Numbered from the stretch's first letter, positions 50,017 through 61,716 are shown. The stretch: 64,000 nucleotides of DNA from Streptomyces thinghirensis (GCA_021502835.1 JAKFGP010000033.1:1-64000); one strand, 5' to 3'. A program made the numbers and translations. Notes: a model not told the origin generated them from the sequence alone.

Positions 50017-50061
50017 GCGGGGCAGCCTGCCACGGTGGGCGGGGCGGTCGGGGCCAGTTCG

Positions 50062-50594
50062 TCAGTCGAACAGGGGCTCCTGCTCCCCCTCCGCCGCCTT
50101 CCGTACCCGCTTGTTCCGGGCTCCCACGACCGCCGTGGCGCGGCCGTCGCCGCCAGGGCGGCCGGGACCATCAGTTCCGGTTGACCGCGTGGCCCAGCGC
50201 GTGATCCAGCGAGGAGGCGACCGGGACCCGTGACCGCGAGGCCGGCGGCGGTCGAGCCGAGGACACCGCGTACTCGTAGCCGCCGGCCTGGGCGAAGAAG
50301 CCGTTCAGGGCGTGCACCGCGGCGCCCGCCATCGCGCCGGCCGCCGCCGCGCCGCGGCCAGGTGGCCAGGCCCAGTGCCAGCAGGGTTCCGCCGCCCGCC
50401 TCCGCGAGGCGGGCCGGCGCGGTGGCGCTGGCCCGGCCCGGCGTGTAGCCCACGGCCTCCATGGCCTGGCCGGTGCCCTCGATGCCGCCGCCGCCGAACC
50501 AGCCGGCGGTTTCTGCGCGCCGTGCGCGGCAAGGACACCGCCGGTACCCAGGCGGGCAGCAGCAGCCGAGATCACGCCGGTCAGTACGGTTCAC
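50062..50594 (-). CDS. DoxX-family membrane protein
   Basis: GTG 50594 (MNRTVLTGVISAAARLGTG after one frameshift); stop 50062-50064; about 175 aa. The family start GWFGGGGIEGTGQAMEAVGYTPG is clear, with four hydrophobic stretches (LAEAGGGTLLALGLATPAA, AGAMAGAAVHALNGFFAQ, YAVLGSTAAGLAVTGPG, LMVPAALAATAATAVVVG). Likely quinone- or redox-related; specific role unknown. Frameshifts are frequent. Confidence 0.8.
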
Positions 50595-50714
50595 GTCGAC
50601 TCCCTCGCAGGCGGTGGCGGCTCACCTCCCCACCGTCGCCCGCCCGCGCCGCGCAGGGCCGCCACGGGCGCCGTTCGGGTGGCGGGGGCGCGGAGCCGGT
50701 GTGACGCTGCCGCC

Positions 50715-51044
50715 GTGACGATTCAGACCACGCGACTCAGCGACCCGGCCGTCCGCGCCTTCGTCGCCGCCGTCAACGCCCACGACCGCGAGGCATTCCT
50801 CTCGCTGCTCGCCCCGGACGCCACCATGGCCGACGACGGGGACGACCGGGACCTCGGCCAGTGGATCGACCAGGAGATCTTCTCCTCCCACGGCCACATG
50901 GAGGTCGACAACTAGGAGTCGAACGGCGGTCGTGCCCTCATCGCCCGCTACAGCAACGACACCTGGGGTGAGATGCGTACGCGGTGGGACTTCACCGTGG
51001 ACGGGGAGGGCCGGATCGCGCGGTTCGAGACCGGGCAGGCGTAG
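50715..51044 (+). CDS. SnoaL/NTF2-like protein, in-frame TAG
   Basis: GTG 50715: TIQTTRLSDPAVRAFVAAVNAHDREAFLSLLAPDATMADDGDDRDL, then WIDQEIFSSHGHMEVDN. After an in-frame TAG at 50913-50915 the same frame continues ESNGGRALIARYSNDTWGEMRTRWDFTVDGEGRIARFETGQA to TAG 51042-51044, which completes the alpha+beta barrel. A single CAG-to-TAG change would explain it, by error or true nonsense mutation. About 109 aa. Function unknown. Confidence 0.7.
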
Positions 51045-51237
51045 CGCGTACTCGGGTGATCTGCGCGGCAGCCATTCCCGCCCACCGGTGTATCCGCGGT
51101 CCCACGCGGGGGTCCACCCCAGCCGGTGCGGCGGGACGGCTGCCGCCTCCCCCTCGGTATGGCCTGCGGATCGCCCCTAGGCGTTACAGGAGACCAACGA
51201 TCCAAGTGTGAAGCTCTCGTGAAGGAGAGTTGAGCAT

Positions 51238-51357
51238 ATGTCCGCCACCGGCCGCAATACTGCGGACTCTTGCTATTCCGATTGTGTGAATCGACGCGGT
51301 GGAGCCCAGCCGCGGGGGCTCAGCCACGCGTCCCATACGGCATCGCCGTCGCCATGA
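51238..51357 (+). CDS. Candidate small ORF, 39 codons, with strong ribosome binding site
   Basis: ATG 51238 follows GAAGGAGAG with 10-base spacing. The translation begins MSATGRNTADSCYSDCVNRR and stops at TGA 51355-51357. The SD lies in a small inverted repeat (CTCTC / GAGAG). Its 3' end overlaps the convergent SDR gene by 38 bases. Two Cys and an otherwise polar composition; no family recognised. The good SD in an otherwise empty 275-base gap is the only support. Confidence 0.25.
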   Translation: MSATGRNTADSCYSDCVNRRGGAQPRGLSHASHTASPSP

Positions 51358-52110
51358 CCGTCGCGAACTGCACGTTCGCCTCCAGCAGCAGCTCCGCCAT
51401 GTGCCGCACCGTGCGCGCCACGTCGGCGACGTCCATCACGGGCTCGGGTGCCGTCTCCCCGTTGGCCTGGAGCGCGCCGGTCTGCATGCCCGCCGTCATG
51501 TCGGTCGCCGCGTTGCCGATGTCGATCTGGCCGACCGCGATGCCGTAGGGCGGCCGTCCAGCGACAGTGACTTGGTCAGGCCCGTCAGCGCGTGCTTGGT
51601 CGCCGTGTACGCCACCGAGTGCGGGCGCGGCGTGTGGGCCGAGATCGAGCCGTTGTTGATGATCCGGCCGCCCTGCGAGCCGCTGCTCCTTCATCTGCCG
51701 GTACGCCGCCTGCGCGCACGGGAACGCCCCGTTCAGGTTGGTGTCCACCACGTGCCGCCAGGCCTCGTAGAGCAGCTCCTCGACCGGCACGCCGCCCGGG
51801 CCGAACGTCCCGGCGTTGTTGAACAGCAGGTCCAGCCGCCCGAAGCGGTCGCGTACGGCGTCGAACAGGGCCGCCACGTCCTCGGGGCGTGACACGTCGG
51901 CGCGGACGGGGGGTGCCGACGCGCCGCCTGCGGGGGCCTGTGCGGCCGTCTCCTCCAGCGTCTCGACGCGTCGGCCGGCGAGGTCACCGACCAGCCGGCC
52001 GCCAGCAATTCGACGGCGACCGCCCGGCCGATGCCGGATCCGGCGCCCGTGACGACGGCAACTTCCTGTGCGCCGACGTTTTCCTCGTCGGCGGTTCTCA
52101 CGGTGTTCAT
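51320..52110 (-). CDS. Short-chain dehydrogenase/reductase (SDR)
   Basis: ATG 52110; stop TGA 51320-51322; about 260 aa. [23 protein letters not shown] is the TGxxxGxG cofactor motif, [15 protein letters not shown] the NNAG motif, [55 protein letters not shown] the Ser/Tyr-xxx-Lys active site and substrate loop, read through indels near 51560 and 51680. An oxidoreductase of unknown substrate. Outside the cluster proper. Confidence 0.85.
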
Positions 52111-52210
52111 GAGTCGGCAGCGTACGCGTGGCGGATCATGCGGATCTCATCCGTCCGACATGGGATCGCCATGTCGCGCCAAGCCAGGGTCGTCCCCGGC
52201 GATTCAAATG

Positions 52211-52235
52211 CCCCATGCAACCTCACTGCATGGGG
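52211..52235 (+). promoter_or_regulatory. Perfect 9-bp inverted repeat overlapping the phoD ribosome binding site
   Basis: CCCCATGCA, 7-base loop ACCTCAC, TGCATGGGG. The right arm runs into the GGGGAGG Shine-Dalgarno, 8 bases before the start codon of the phosphatase, so folding would block ribosome access. It could equally be a protein operator in DNA. Confidence 0.5.
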
Positions 52236-52243
52236 AGGAACGG

Positions 52244-53900
52244 ATGATACCCGCGAACCCCCAGGCCCAGTCCCAGCCCTCGCACGCGCCCGAACTCCGC
52301 GCCGCCGCCCGCCACCTGGGCCGCCGCCGCTTCCTGACGTCACCGGCGCCGCCGCCGCGCTCGCCTTCTCCGTGAACCTGCCGGCCGCCGGCACCGCGAC
52401 GCCGCCGAACTCGACGCGGCCCGGCTCACCGACGACCGCTTCACGCTCGGCGTCGCCTCCGGCGACCCGCAGTCCGACTCCGTCCTGCTGTGGACGCGCC
52501 TGGCCCCCGCCCCGTACCTAGGCCGACAGCGGCCTGCCGGCCAAACGCGTCGACGTGGACTGGGAACTCGCCCTCGACGAACGGTTCCGCCGCGTCGTCC
52601 AGACGGGGCACGAGGCCACCGCCCACCCGAGTTCCACCACACCGTGCACGTCGAGGTCGACCACCTCGCCCCCGGCCACGTCTACTACTACCGCTTCCGC
52701 GTCGGCCGCTGGGTCAGCCCGGCCGGCCGCACCCGCACCGCGCCCGCGCAGCTGGCCGAGGTCTCCGACCTCACCTTCGGTGTGGTCTCCTGCCAAGTAC
52801 GACGAGGGCTACTACACCGCGTACAAGCACCTGGCCCAGGAGGACGTGGACGTCGTCTTCCATCTCGGCGACTACCTCTACGAGTACGCCGTTCGACGAC
52901 GTCGCCGGCCGGCGCCCCTACCGGCCGGCACCCTGCCCTCCCTGTTCGAACGCGAGACGGTGACCCTGGAGGACTACGCCTGCGGTACGCCCTCTACAAG
53001 TCGGACCCCGACCTGCGGGCCGCACGCCGCGCACCCGTTCGTCGTCACCTGGGACGACCACGAGACCGAGAACAACTACGCCGACGAGAGCGCCGGAGAA
53101 CAGCGTCCCGCCGGAGGAGTTCCTCATCCGCCGGGCCGCCGCCTCACCGGGCCTACTGGGAGAACATGCCGCTGCGCCGCCCGCAACTGCCCGACGGCGC
53201 CGACCTGGCTCTACCGCCGCCTGCACTGGGGCCGGCTGGCCCAGTTCGACGTGCTCGACACCCGCCAGTACCGCTCCAACCAGCCTACGGCGAGCGGCTG
53301 GCAGTTCCCCGGCCCCGAGTCCAAGGACCCGAGCCGCACGCTGACCGGCGACGCCCAGGAACGCTGGCTGATCAACGGCTGGCACCGGTCGGACGCCCTG
53401 TGGAACGTGGTGCCCCAGCGGGTCACCTTCTCGCAGCGGTACAACATGCCCACCACCCCGTCCAAGGTCTCCATGGACTCCTGGGACGCTACCCGGCCTC
53501 CCGCGAGCGGGTGCTGGCCGGCGCGCAGGCCGCCGGCGTCGAGAACCTCATGGTCCTCACCGGCGACGTGCACGTCTCCTACGGCTTCGACATCAAGCGC
53601 GACTTCTCCGACCCGGACTCCCGGACCGTGGGCACCGAGATCGTGACCACCTCCGTCACCAGCGGGCGCGACGGCTCGGAGAAGCCGTCCAACTGGGACA
53701 CGCTCATGGCCGCCAACCCGCACCTGAAGTTCTTCAACGGGCGGCGCGGCTGCGAGCCATGTCACTCGGCCGGAAGTCGGCGCGCGCCGACTTCAAGACG
53801 GTGTCCCCACGTGACCACGCAGGGCGCACCGCTGACGGCCGCCGGGTCCTTCGTGACGGAGGTGGGGGAGCAGGGGGCTCAAGCCGGCGTGGACGACCGG
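52244..53900 (+). CDS. phoD: Secreted alkaline phosphatase D (PhoD-like), Tat signal
   Basis: ATG 52244 after GGGGAGGAA. Twin-arginine signal: LGRRRFLTVTGAAAALAFSVNLPAAG. N-terminal Ig-like domain (DRFTLGVASGDPQSDSVLLWTRLAP), then the metallophosphatase core: FGVVSCQ, HLGDYLYEY, FVVTWDDHETENNYA, NVVPQRVTFSQ and MVLTGDVHVSYGFDI, which are the PhoD metal ligands. About 550 aa. Exported phosphodiesterase/phosphomonoesterase used in phosphate scavenging, normally under PhoP control. The C-terminus (VTTQGAPLTTAGSFVTEVGEQGLKP) ends just before the poly-C tract and may be truncated by it. Many indels. Confidence 0.9.
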
Positions 53901-53918
53901 CTCAGCGCGTCTATGTCA

Positions 53919-55003
<1,085 letters not shown>

Positions 55004-55102
55004 CCTGCCCCACCCTCCAGCTCAGGTTGTTCGGGTCTGTTCGTTCAAGTCCGTACGAGCTGAGAGCATAGGTGGCGGATCTGTCGAAGAGGGAGGGGGC
55101 AC

Positions 55103-56446
55103 ATGCCCGAGCGCGGGCCGTCCCTCACCGCACACGTCACCGGACACCACACTGAAGACCTCGAAGCCAGCGCGGGCGCGCCGGACCGGAAGCGGGACCG
55201 GCCGCCCGCTCGCTGCGCGCCACCCGCCACCGGCCTGCTCGTCACACTCATCCTCGGCGGCCTGACCGCCACGCCGCCACTGGCGATGGACATGTACCTC
55301 CCAGCGCTCCCGGAGGTCACCCGGTCCCTCCACGCGCCCGCCGCGACCGTCCAGCTCACGCTCACCGCGTGCCTGGCCGGTATGGCGCTCGGCCAGCTCG
55401 TGGTCGGACCGATGAGCGACAGGTGGGGCCCGCCGCCGCCCGCTCCTGGCCGGTCTCGCCGTCTACGTCGTCGCCACCGTCCTGTGCGCGTTCGCGCCCA
55501 CCGTCGAACTCCTCGTCGCCTTCCGGCTGGCGCAGGGACTCGCGGGCGCCGCCGCGATCGTCATCGCCCGGGCCGTCGTCCGGGACCTGTACGACGGCGT
55601 GGCCATGGCCCGCTTCTTCTCCACGCTCATGCTGATCTCCGGGGTCGCGCCGATCGTCGCGCCGCTCATCGGCGGGCAGATCCTGCGGGTGACGGACTGG
55701 CGGGGTGTGTTCGCCGTGCTTCACCGTGGTCGGGGTGGTGCTGGGCGTCGTCGTGTGGGTCAAGCTGCCCGGAGACGCTCCCGGAGGAGGAGCGGCACGC
55801 GGGCGAGGTCGGCGACACCCTGCGCGCGATGCGCGGGCTGCTCGCCGACCGCGCCTTCACCAGGTACATGCTCGCGGGCGGCTTCACCTTCGCCTCGCTG
55901 TTCGCCTACGTCTCGGCGTCCCCGTTCGTCATCCAGGAGATCTACGGCGCCTCCCCGCAGACGTTCAGCCTGCTGTTCGGCCTCAACTCGATCGGCCTGA
56001 TCGTCGTCGGGCAGATCAACGGCAAGGTCCTGGTCGGCCGGGCCCGGCTGGACCGGGTGCTGGCACTCGGGCTCCTCGTCGTCATCGCCGCCGCGACCGC
56101 CCTGCTGCTGATGACCCTGGGCGTCTTCGGCGAGGTCGGCCTCGTGCCGGTCGCCGCCGCGCTGTTCGTGCTGATGTCCGCGATGGGCATCAGCATGCCC
56201 AACTGCGGGCGCTTTCGCCCTGATGCGGGTCAAGAAGTCCGCCGGCTCCGCCTCCGCGCTGCTCAGCACGTCCTCCTTCCTCACATCGGCGCCATCGCCT
56301 CCCCGCTCGTGGGGATCGCGGGGGAGGACACCGCACTGCCGATGGCCGTGGTCCAGCTGGCGTCGGCGCTGGTGGCACTCGCCCTTCCTGGTGGGCATGT
56401 GTCGTCCTGTCACGGGACGGACGACGGGCGAGGAGAAGACAGCTGA
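55103..56446 (+). CDS. MFS multidrug exporter, Bcr/CflA family
   Basis: ATG 55103; stop TGA 56444-56446; about 445 aa, 12 TM. LILGGLTATPPLAMDMYLPALPEV is the Bcr/CflA D1 signature, LVVGPMSDRWGRRRPLLAGL motif A, and FRLAQGLAGAAAIVIARAVVRDLYDG the TM4-5 segment. Later IYGASPQTFSLLFGLNSIGLIV and SMPNCGALALMRVKKSAGSASALL. The following serine hydrolase starts 2 bases downstream, so the pair is co-transcribed. Frameshifts near 55438, 55722, 55783 and 56210. Confidence 0.88.
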   Translation: MPERGPSLTAHVTGHHTEDLEASAGAPDRKRDRPPARCAPPATGLLVTLILGGLTATPPLAMDMYLPALPEVTRSLHAPAATVQLTLTACLAGMALGQLVVGPMSDRWGPPPPAPGRSRRLRRRHRPVRVRAHRRTPRRLPAGAGTRGRRRDRHRPGRRPGPVRRRGHGPLLLHAHADLRGRADRRAAHRRADPAGDGLAGCVRRASPWSGWCWASSCGSSCPETLPEEERHAGEVGDTLRAMRGLLADRAFTRYMLAGGFTFASLFAYVSASPFVIQEIYGASPQTFSLLFGLNSIGLIVVGQINGKVLVGRARLDRVLALGLLVVIAAATALLLMTLGVFGEVGLVPVAAALFVLMSAMGISMPNCGRFRPDAGQEVRRLRLRAAQHVLLPHIGAIASPLVGIAGEDTALPMAVVQLASALVALALPGGHVSSCHGTDDGRGEDS

Positions 56447-56448
56447 GC

Positions 56449-57579
56449 GTGCCGAGACTGCGCAGCGACACCCCGGAGCGGGCCGGACTCGACCCCGGGC
56501 AGCTCCGCCGTGTCGTCGAAGAGGTACACGAACTCGCCAGCGGCGAGCGGCCCCTGGGCGGCGGGCGCCGTGGTGGCCGTCGGACGCGGACCCGTGCTCG
56601 CCGTCGAGGAGGCGGCGGGCTGGGCCGTGCGCCACGCGTCCTACGATCCGCGCACCGACACGAGGCGTGGAACTGCCCGCCCGCTCCCGGGTGCCGATGA
56701 CCGTCGGCACGCCCTTCGACCTGGCGTCTCTCACGAAGGTGTTCACGGCGGTCGCCGCCGTGCAGCAGATCGAACGGGGCACGCTCGGCATCGACGCCAA
56801 GGTCGGGGCGTACCTGCCGGACTTCCGGGCCGCTGCCGCGCTAACGGCGTCACGGTGCGGCAGCTGCTCACCCACACCTCCGGGCTGCGGCCCGAGCTCC
56901 CGCTGTACGACTGCGCCGACGACGAGGAACGACTGCGGCGGCTGCGGGCGGAGCCGCCGGTGGGGGTGCCCGGCACGTACTGCTACTCGGACCTGAACAT
57001 GCTGCTCCTCCAGCAGGTTCTGGAACGCATCACCGGCCGTGGCCTCGACGTCCTCGTCCACGACGGGATCACCCGGCCGCTGGGCATGACGGCGACACAC
57101 TTCGGGCGGTGCCCGGGGGCGGCGGCGACGGAGGACCAGCGCAGGCCGTGGGCGAGGCGGACCGGGGGGATGCTGCGGGGGGTCGTCCACGACGAGAACG
57201 CGTGGGCGCTGGGCGGGGTGGCCGGTCACGCGGGACTCTTCTCGACGGGGCGGGACCTCGCGGTCTTCTGCCGAGCGCTGCTGGCGGGCGGCTCCTACGG
57301 GCCGGCGCGGATCCTCGGGCCCCGATTTCGTGGAACTGCTCCTGACCGAGCCGGGGCTCGGGTTCGCCCTGGACCAGCCGTGGTTCATGGGCGAGCTGGC
57401 GGGGCGCGGGGCGGCCGGGCACACCGGGTTCACGGGCACGATGCTGGTCCTCGACCGGAGTACGGACACGTTCGCGGTCCTCCTCGCCAACACGGTCCAT
57501 CCACGCCGCCGCGCCCCGGACAACGGGCCCCGGGCGGCGCTGGGGGACGCGGGTGGCGCGGGCGGTGCGGGAGATCTGA
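56449..57579 (+). CDS. Serine beta-lactamase-like hydrolase (class C / PBP4* type)
   Basis: GTG 56449 (PRLRSDTPERAGLDPGQLRRVVEEV); stop TGA 57577-57579; about 375 aa. Active-site motifs: FDLASLTKVFTAVAAV (SxxK), GTYCYSDLNMLLLQQV (YxN-like, Y-S-D) and HTGFTGT (HTG replacing KTG). LLTHTSGLRPELP and RPLGMTATHF are further family landmarks. No signal peptide, so likely a cytoplasmic esterase/peptidase rather than a resistance lactamase. Co-transcribed with the Bcr-like pump. Confidence 0.88.
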
Positions 57580-58025
57580 GCGGGGCGCGGAGTGCCTGCG
57601 GCGGCCTGTGCGGGTTCGGTGGGGGTGCGGGTAGCGCGTTCTGTTTCGGTGTGGGTCGGGCCGCGCCGGGGGTGTCCGTCCTCGGAACGGCGCGGAATCG
57701 GTTGGCCACGCAAGTGCTGTCCGTTGACGCGCCAACCGCTGCGGGCGGACACCCCCGACACGTCCCTTCTCGCCGTACGCGGCTACCGGTGCCCGCGCGC
57801 CGCTGCGGGCAGTCGTACGCCCCCCCCCCAGCTGCGGGCGGTCGTGCCGCTGGGGCGGCACGGGTGGGCGGCACCTCCGCTCGAGCGAAACCGAGTGGAG
57901 GCACCCCGCACCGCCGGGCTGCGACACCCACCCCCGGCCCACGCCCACGCCGGGCACCGTACGCAGCGCCGGGCAGCGCGCCCGCACACCGCCACCCCAC
58001 CCGCCCCGCCCCGTAGAATCGCCGG
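57580..58025. other. 446-base intergenic gap with terminator hairpins and a C10+ run
   Basis: No gene seen. It holds a repeated CTGCGGGC-GTCGT element near 57800 and 57832, a C-run near 57819, and two hairpins at 57844-57901. The rest is very GC-rich spacer before the Rsm22-like gene. Confidence 0.5.
57844..57901 (+). terminator. Tandem hairpins, Streptomyces-type
   Basis: First: GTGCCGC-TGGG-GCGGCAC, perfect 7-bp stem (57844-57861). Second: CCTCCGCTCG / CGAGTGGAGG with loop AGCGAAAC (57874-57901), 10 bp with one G-T pair. Such hairpins with GCGAAA loops are common behind Streptomyces genes. Confidence 0.65.
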
Positions 58026-59048
58026 GTGAACGACCCCGACACCCCCGCCGACACCCTGCGCGCCGCCCTCGCCGACCTGGTCGACGGGCTGCCGCCCCCG
58101 GCAGGCCGCGCAGGCCGTCGAGCGGCTGATCGCCAACTATCGCGGGGCCACCCCGACCGACGCCCCGATCCTGCAGGACCGTGCGGACGTCGTCGCCTAT
58201 GCCGCGTACCGCATGCCGGCGACCTTCGCGGCGGTGCGGTCGGCGCTGGCGGCGTTCGCGGACGCCGTGCCCGGGTGGGTGCCCGGGAGCCATGTCGACG
58301 TCGGTGGCGGGACCGGCGCGGCCACCTGGGCCGCCGGCGCCACCTGGGGCGGCGTTCGTCCGGTGACCGTGCTCGACTGGGCCGAGCCCGCACTGGCCCT
58401 CGGCCAGGAGATCGCCGCCGCCCACCCGGGCCTGCGCGACGTACGTTGGCAGCGCTCTCGGATCGGAGCGGCGCTCGCGATCGAGAGCACTGATCTCGTC
58501 ACCGTCTCCTATGTGCTCAACGAGCTGACCGGCGCCGACCGTGCCGCCCTCGTCGACGCCGCCGCCTCCGCCGCGCAGGCCGTCGTGATCGTGGAGGCCG
58601 GCACCCCGGACGGGTACGCCCGGGTCATCGAGGCCCGCGACCGGGCTGATCGCCGCCGGGTTCCAGGTCGCCGCCCCCTGCCCGCACAGCGCCGCCTGCC
58701 CCATCGTCCCCGGCACGGACTGGTGCCACTTCGCGGCGCGAGTCGAGCCGTTCCTCCCTGCACCGCCAGGTCAAGGGCGGCTCCCTCGCCTACGAGGACG
58801 AGAAGTTCAGATATGTCGCCGCCACCCGGCTCCCGGTCGACCCCGCCCCCTCCCGGGTGATCCGGCGTCCGCAGATCCGCAAGGGGCAGGTGCTGCTCGA
58901 CCTGTGCGAGCCCGACGAGCAGCTCCGCCGCCGGACGGTCACCAAACGCCACGGCGACCTGTACAAGGCCGCCCGCGACGCGGACTGGGGGATCTGGCCC
59001 CCGCCCGAGCCGCGGCCGGGGCCGGAGACCGATCCGCCTACGCGGTAG
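58026..59048 (+). CDS. Rsm22-like small ribosomal subunit SAM methyltransferase
   Basis: GTG 58026 (NDPDTPADTLRAALADLVDGL); stop TAG 59046-59048; about 335 aa. AYAAYRMPATFAAVRSAL is the Rsm22 landmark, HVDVGGGTGAATWA the SAM loop, SYVLNEL motif IV. C-terminally CPHSAACP..PGTDWCHF supplies the Cys cluster of the family, then SYVAATR, RPQIRKGQVLLDLC and KRHGDLYKAARDADWGD. Predicted rRNA or ribosome-associated methyltransferase. Frameshifts near 58100, 58648 and 58755. Confidence 0.88.
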
Positions 59049-59182
59049 GGGTGTTCATCCCGCACGATGCCTCGTCCCGCTCACGATGCCTCGTCGCTCG
59101 CGGGCACGCCTTCCGTGACTGCCGCTGCTGCGCGCGGCTGTCGGCGAGACGTACCGTCTTGTCAACCTGGTAACTTCGAGAC

Positions 59183-59840
59183 ATGGCCGCTCAGAAACCA
59201 GCCCACGCCCCGACTCCCGCGCCCGACAGGCCGCACCCCGACGCCACCCGTCGCAGTCAACGCTCCCGTCAGGCCATCTACGACGCCGCTCTCGCCCTCG
59301 TCGCCGAGGTCGGCTACCCCCAAGACCACCTCATCGAGGGCATCGCCGCCCGCGCCGGTGTCGGCAAGGAGACGATCTACCGCTGGTGGACCGCGAAGGC
59401 CGACGTCCTGCTGGAGGCATTCCTCGACCTGGGCGAGCGGGCCGTGCAGGCCGCCGGCGAGGAGGCGTACGCCATCCCGGACACCGGTGACCGCCGCCGA
59501 CCTCAAGGTCGTGCTGCGCGCCACCGTCGACGAATTGCGCGATCCAGGAGTTCGATGGCCCCCTACCGCGCCCTGGCCGCGGAGGGCGTCGTCAACGAAC
59601 AGCTCGGCCGGGAAGTTCGTCACCAGGCTCCTGGAGCCGTCGCTCCAGCTCCACGCCGACCGGCTGCGCGCCGCCCAGGAGGCCGGTCACGTGCGACCGG
59701 ACATCGACCCGCGCATCGGACTGGAACTCTTCGTCTCCCGCTCGCCCAGCGCTGGCTGCAGCACACCGGGCCCATCTCCCACGCCTACACCGACACGCTC
59801 AAGTCGACTACGCGCTTCCACGGGCGTTGCTCCGCGATGA
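59183..59840 (+). CDS. TetR-family regulator
   Basis: ATG 59183; about 215 aa. [57 protein letters not shown], with the canonical TIYRWW recognition helix. The ligand domain follows, including [25 protein letters not shown] and [20 protein letters not shown] (TetR_C type). The stop is unclear because of indels near 59490, 59540 and 59740. Target unknown. Confidence 0.85.
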
Positions 59841-60032
59841 CCAGCAGCTTCAATCCAGGAGTTTGTCCCTTCCCGACCCCGAAGCGCCGAATGGTGCGAC
59901 CATAAGGATGCTTGGTGCGCACGACGGCGAGGCGAAGGGATAGATGAGCGCGGAGTTCGGCGGTCGGAGCGGCCTGCAGGGCAAACTCCCCCAGGATGGC
60001 TGCGCGGACGCCGCCGCCCAAGGAGGCCGCCG

Positions 60033-60690
60033 GTGACGGTGGCCGGGAGTGACCTGTTGCTCGCCGCCGCCGGTGCCGGGACCGCCCCTGGCGCCCGCCG
60101 CGCACCCGGCCGGATACCGCTGCTCGATGCGACCGCGTCGGCTGTCCCACCCCGCCCGGCACCCGGTGTCGTTCGCCCTGGCAGACGCAGTCCACCACCG
60201 ACCCCGCCCAGATCGAGCGCTGGGCCCGCCACCAACCCGAGGCCAACTTCATCACCGCGACCGGCATGGTGCACGACGTCCTCGACGTCCCCCTCCAGGC
60301 CGGTCGCGAGGCGCTCCGGCGCCTGCTCGACGCCGGTATCGAGGTCGGCCCGGTCGCCGAGAGCGACGACGGCCGCATGCTGCTGTTCACCCTCACCCGG
60401 GGCACCCCCGAGGAGGAGGACGAGTAGGTAGCCCTGCGAGCTGGACTGCCACCCCGAGACGATGGACGAGCATCCGGGCTGCGCTGGCACTGCCGCGGCT
60501 CCAACGTCCCTCGTACCGCCCGCCGCCTGCCCGGCGAGGACCGGACGGTGCACTAAAGGTACGCGGCCCGGAGCATCCGCTGCCGGACCCGTTGACCTAC
60601 TTGCGGAGATCCTCACCGACGCCTGTGCCCGGACATCGGCGAGGAGAGCGACCACGCGGGCACGGCCTGGCCCTCGCGCCGCTGGAGCGA
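60033..60690 (+). CDS. Bifunctional primase/polymerase (prim-pol) domain-like protein
   Basis: Weakly delimited by indels. TTDPAQIERWARHQPEANFITATGMVHDVLDVPLQAGREALRRLLDAG from about 60195 and GPVAESDDGRMLLFTLTRGTPEEEDE resemble the compact prim-pol-like proteins common in Streptomyces; later WPCELDCHPETMDEHPGLRWHCRGS..LVPPARLPGDRTVHW and LLAEILTDACART follow. Start and stop are approximate; the GTG at 60033 precedes LLLAAAGAG. Cellular role unknown. Confidence 0.6.
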
Positions 60691-60699
60691 GCACGGCCG

Positions 60700-61716
60700 C
60701 CCGCCGTTGCCTCGCCCTTCTCGCCGACGTCAGACCCTGGACCCGCCCGAGGACCGACACCTGTCCGTTCCCGCGCCCCGCGCCGGGTCGAGCGCGATCC
60801 CGTTGGAGGCAGAACTCCATCGTCAGCGACTGCTTGATCCGCCGCCGTCCGTCAGCGCCAGTACGTCGCTTGTTCGGCGTCGGCAACCGACGCGCCCTGC
60901 GCCGGGTCTGCTTCTCGAAGTGCCGCGTGGTGAAGAACACCAGCGCTCCCGCCGTCCGCCGTGCGCAGCGCCAGCGGCGCGTAGTCGCCGTTCGTCAGCG
61001 GCTCGTCGATGTACTGCGTGATTCAGGCCGGGACGGATCGACCGCTTCTCGCGCAACTCCCCGCCAGGAACTGGGTGGGCGCCGTCCGCGAAGGTCTTCC
61101 CCGCCGTCCTTCAGATACGTCGTGTAGTCCTTGCTCAGGTCGGACGGCGGGAGCGGCCAGGTCGGTGGAGTTCTCGCGGGGACGGCCTCGGCCCAGCCGT
61201 CCCGGTCGGTCTTGAACTCGGGCACCTTGTCGGGCGCGACCAGCGTCAGGGTACGCCGCCTGCCAGGTCTCCTCCAGGTCCGTCGGGTGAAGACCAGCAG
61301 CCAGCGGGCGTCGCCGCCTTGTTGGCCTTGGTGTCCGCGACGAACCAGCGCGGCCAGCCCGCCTTCTTCGGGATCGTAAATGTCGCGTCCGTCAGCTCCA
61401 GCGGCGTGTGCGACGGGTTGCTCGTCCGGGTTGTTGGCCCGGCCCGCCTCCAGCCGCGCCGAGTCGATGGCGGCGAGGGCGCCGGTGGTGTGATCGGCGT
61501 CCAGGAGGGTCGTACGTCTTGTCGGCCGCGTTGTAGGCGGAGGTGAACTGCTGGAGCGCCTTCGCGGCCTCGGCCCGCGTGGTCGACGGGAGCACCTCGC
61601 GCTCGCCGTGCACCACCACGCATCCGCTCGCCGTCAACGATAGCGGTCGCCGAGGCTGCTATCAGCGCGCTCCGGTCGGCCTGCGGGGCCAGCGAGGGCC
61701 GCGATCCCTGCTCATC
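60700..61716 (-). CDS. Secreted lipoprotein of unknown function
   Basis: Start taken at ATG 61716; after one frameshift comes a lipoprotein signal LIAASATAIV..LTASGC with lipobox Cys near 61622. The mature part reads VLPSTTRAEAAKALQQFTSAYNAADKTYDP, SHTPLELTDATFTIPKKAGWPRWFVADTKA, DLEETWQAAYLTLVAPDKVPEFKTDRDGWAE, LALRTADGGALVFFTTRHFEKQTRR and NEIALDP. No family I can name with certainty; it resembles DUF-type actinobacterial lipoproteins with a paired alpha/beta domain. The 3' end is uncertain and converges on the prim-pol-like gene. Confidence 0.6.

Noticed and set aside
56449..57579. Secreted beta-lactamase giving antibiotic resistance
   Set aside because: SxxK is present, but there is no signal peptide and HTG replaces KTG, which fits the esterase/peptidase-like group better.
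59830..60030. Possible transposase remnant on the minus strand ([18 protein letters not shown] region)
   Set aside because: Too short, with no DDE residues or terminal repeats visible; I cannot name a family.
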